Assembly: GCA_905221605.1 (NCBI GenBank)
Contig: CAJNDS010002214.1
Location: 192,512 to 256,511 of the forward strand
Origin: Symbiodinium natans
Lineage: Eukaryota; Sar; Dinophyceae; Suessiales; Symbiodiniaceae
DNA: 64,000 nt
Direction of reading: 5' to 3'
In this document: piece by piece, positions 63,041 to 64,000 of the stretch
Numbering within the stretch: position 1 is the first letter of the stretch
Layout: each line of letters begins with the position of its first letter
Program-made: the position numbers and the translations under genes
Notes under the pieces: model-generated
Database searches by the model: none
Seen by the model: the letters and a program-made list of their open reading frames with translations, nothing else
What the model was told of the DNA's origin: nothing

Positions 63041-64000
63041 AGCGCACGGCGTGCCCCAGAAGCGTCCTGTGCCTCAAGCTCAAAAAGTATTGTCCATTCA
63101 TTGCGAACGACAGCCCCACAAGCCGTCTTAAACGCCCTTCCCTGCCAGCATGCTTGCGACATAGCAACGTCGCAGTCGACCGCTCTATGTACGGTCTTAG
63201 CTGAAGCCAAGAAAATGCCAGGATGCAGATCTGGCGACTTCTCCAAAGGTGCAGATGCGGCCTGAGACATTGTTTCTCTAGACGCTGAAGTTGACTGGCT
63301 GGGTACCAAAGGAAGAGCTGCTGCTGTCAGGGGGTCCGCACTGTGCTCAGAGAAACCTCCCCGAAAGCGCCGGGGGACATCCAGTCCAGAAGTCGTAAGA
63401 CCTTCCCTAACCAAAAGCTGCGGCTCTGCCATCGGCGACTGGGCTCCGCGGTGCTGGGAAATGCTGGGACGAAAAGTGCCAGTGCGAATCTTGCCAAGGA
63501 TCGAGGCCTGAAGGGCTAGGGCCGCGTGCGTGTCATCTCGACCGTAAAGAGTGACTGAGGTGGTGCGGTGATGTCCCTGCTCACGGCGTGCCATGTCGCC
63601 AAGGCCAAGCTGCGAACACCAGGACAAGACTGTCGCCTTGCAAGAATGCAAAGTGAAATTGCGAGACGCATCGTACCCTAAGCGACCCCACATGCTCAAG
63701 GCTGAACGCAGACAACGCAGTGCCGATGCATAAGACGCGGGGCAAAATGCGAAGTCGCAAGCGTCATCCAGAAGCGATGAGCAGAAAAAGAGGGAGTCAG
63801 GAACCACATTGGGGGAGAGTTGTTCCAAAGAACCCCACAAGGCATCCAGGAGCTGGAGCCAGCCAATACCCCAAGAGCCGTATATGCCCTCTGCGTAGAA
63901 AGCAAAAGCCATGCCACGCCGAGATGTTTTTGTACGATAGGCAAGGCCACGAATGACTAAAGCTTGAGGGTCAAACAGAAGAGCTGACCAGGATACGTGG
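62968..64000 (-). CDS. Tyrosine recombinase, partial at right edge
   Basis: The frame is open from the window edge through ATG 63912 to 62968. Upstream of that ATG it reads LVIRGLAYRTKTSRRG, the typical RTKTSxRG segment of retroelement recombinases. Catalytic box: HSCKATVLSWCSQLGLGDMA, then RREQGHHRTTSVTLYGRDD, giving His, Lys/Arg, His and the nucleophile Tyr before GRDD. The residues after about 63480 are low-complexity linker. The N-terminal Arg box is probably to the right of the window. The true start is unknown. Confidence 0.8.
   Translation of the reverse strand, partial: HVSWSALLFDPQALVIRGLAYRTKTSRRGMAFAFYAEGIYGSWGIGWLQLLDALWGSLEQLSPNVVPDSLFFCSSLLDDACDFAFCPASYASALRCLRSALSMWGRLGYDASRNFTLHSCKATVLSWCSQLGLGDMARREQGHHRTTSVTLYGRDDTHAALALQASILGKIRTGTFRPSISQHRGAQSPMAEPQLLVREGLTTSGLDVPRRFRGGFSEHSADPLTAAALPLVPSQSTSASRETMSQAASAPLEKSPDLHPGIFLASAKTVHRAVDCDVAMSQACWQGRAFKTACGAVVRNEWTILFELEAQDASGARRALCKRPSCFGSYPMPSYSLAAVSIG

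Larger units (their letters stand above)
61105..64000 (-). mobile_element. Tyrosine-recombinase retrotransposon, partial (runs off right edge)
   Basis: In minus sense: recombinase ORF, reverse transcriptase remnant, RNase H, then repeat-spacer-repeat (182-298-182 bp). This 3' organisation is that of split direct repeats (B1-A2-B2), as known in Ngaro/PAT-type elements. The recombinase precedes the reverse transcriptase here, whereas in DIRS it is last. The 5' end is outside the window. Confidence 0.65.

Noticed and set aside
1-64000. CRISPR arrays, bacterial operons, rRNA or tRNA genes
   Set aside because: No spaced identical repeats, no Shine-Dalgarno-led gene runs, and no cloverleaf or rRNA core sequence that I could recognise.

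Overview
This window looks like nuclear DNA of a dinoflagellate; I cannot name the genus. The evidence is: (1) a 19-base match to the dinoflagellate spliced leader (GTAGCCATTTTGGCTCAAG, minus strand, 26777-26795); (2) in-phase introns with GC donors (and probable GA donors) in genes recognisable by homology; (3) many interstitial TTTAGGG/CCCTAAA arrays; (4) sparse, short exons lying almost entirely on the minus strand. Most long ORFs outside the mobile elements are chance or exon fragments, so host genes are given here as exon clusters rather than full models.

Layout. 1-935 is the edge of a Ser/Thr-rich mucin-like exon. 1.9-2.5 kb holds the end of a small gene with an intron that is exactly one MITE copy. 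4-13 kb holds scattered exon candidates (both strands at 6.8-9.4 kb, minus at 9.8-11.1 kb). 14.1-15.2 kb is a minus-strand gene with a telomere-repeat intron and a MITE. 16.0-17.7 kb is a protein kinase gene. 18.85-21.1 kb is a polytopic membrane protein gene, one of whose introns appears to be nothing but telomere repeats. 22518-26806 is a complete LINE with a 12-bp target duplication, starting exactly at the spliced-leader sequence and sitting in a coiled-coil exon. 29.5-30.6 kb is a second protein kinase with two MITE-bearing introns. 32056-40197 is a complete Ty1/copia element: 194-bp identical LTRs, 5-bp target duplication, a 1983-residue gag-pol and an extra 287-residue ORF. 43.8-44.3 kb holds a decayed second copia fragment. 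52.9-54.3 kb is a multi-pass membrane protein resembling TMEM198/DUF4203, and 55.3-56.9 kb another membrane protein gene. 57.4-61.1 kb is microsatellite plus a 1.5-kb tandem duplication. 61.1-64 kb is a tyrosine-recombinase retrotransposon running off the right edge, with a repeat-spacer-repeat 3' end.

The most interesting signals are: (a) the copia element carries the pentamer AAAGT (ACTTT in the sense strand) far above chance, from LTR to LTR, through coding and noncoding DNA alike, and not in the flanks; (b) two MITE families and telomere-repeat arrays act as intron bodies (introner-like) in several genes; (c) the LINE shows that a trans-spliced mRNA was the retrotransposition template, with an older leader relic behind it, and its ORF1 and ORF2 are in one frame separated by a single TGA.
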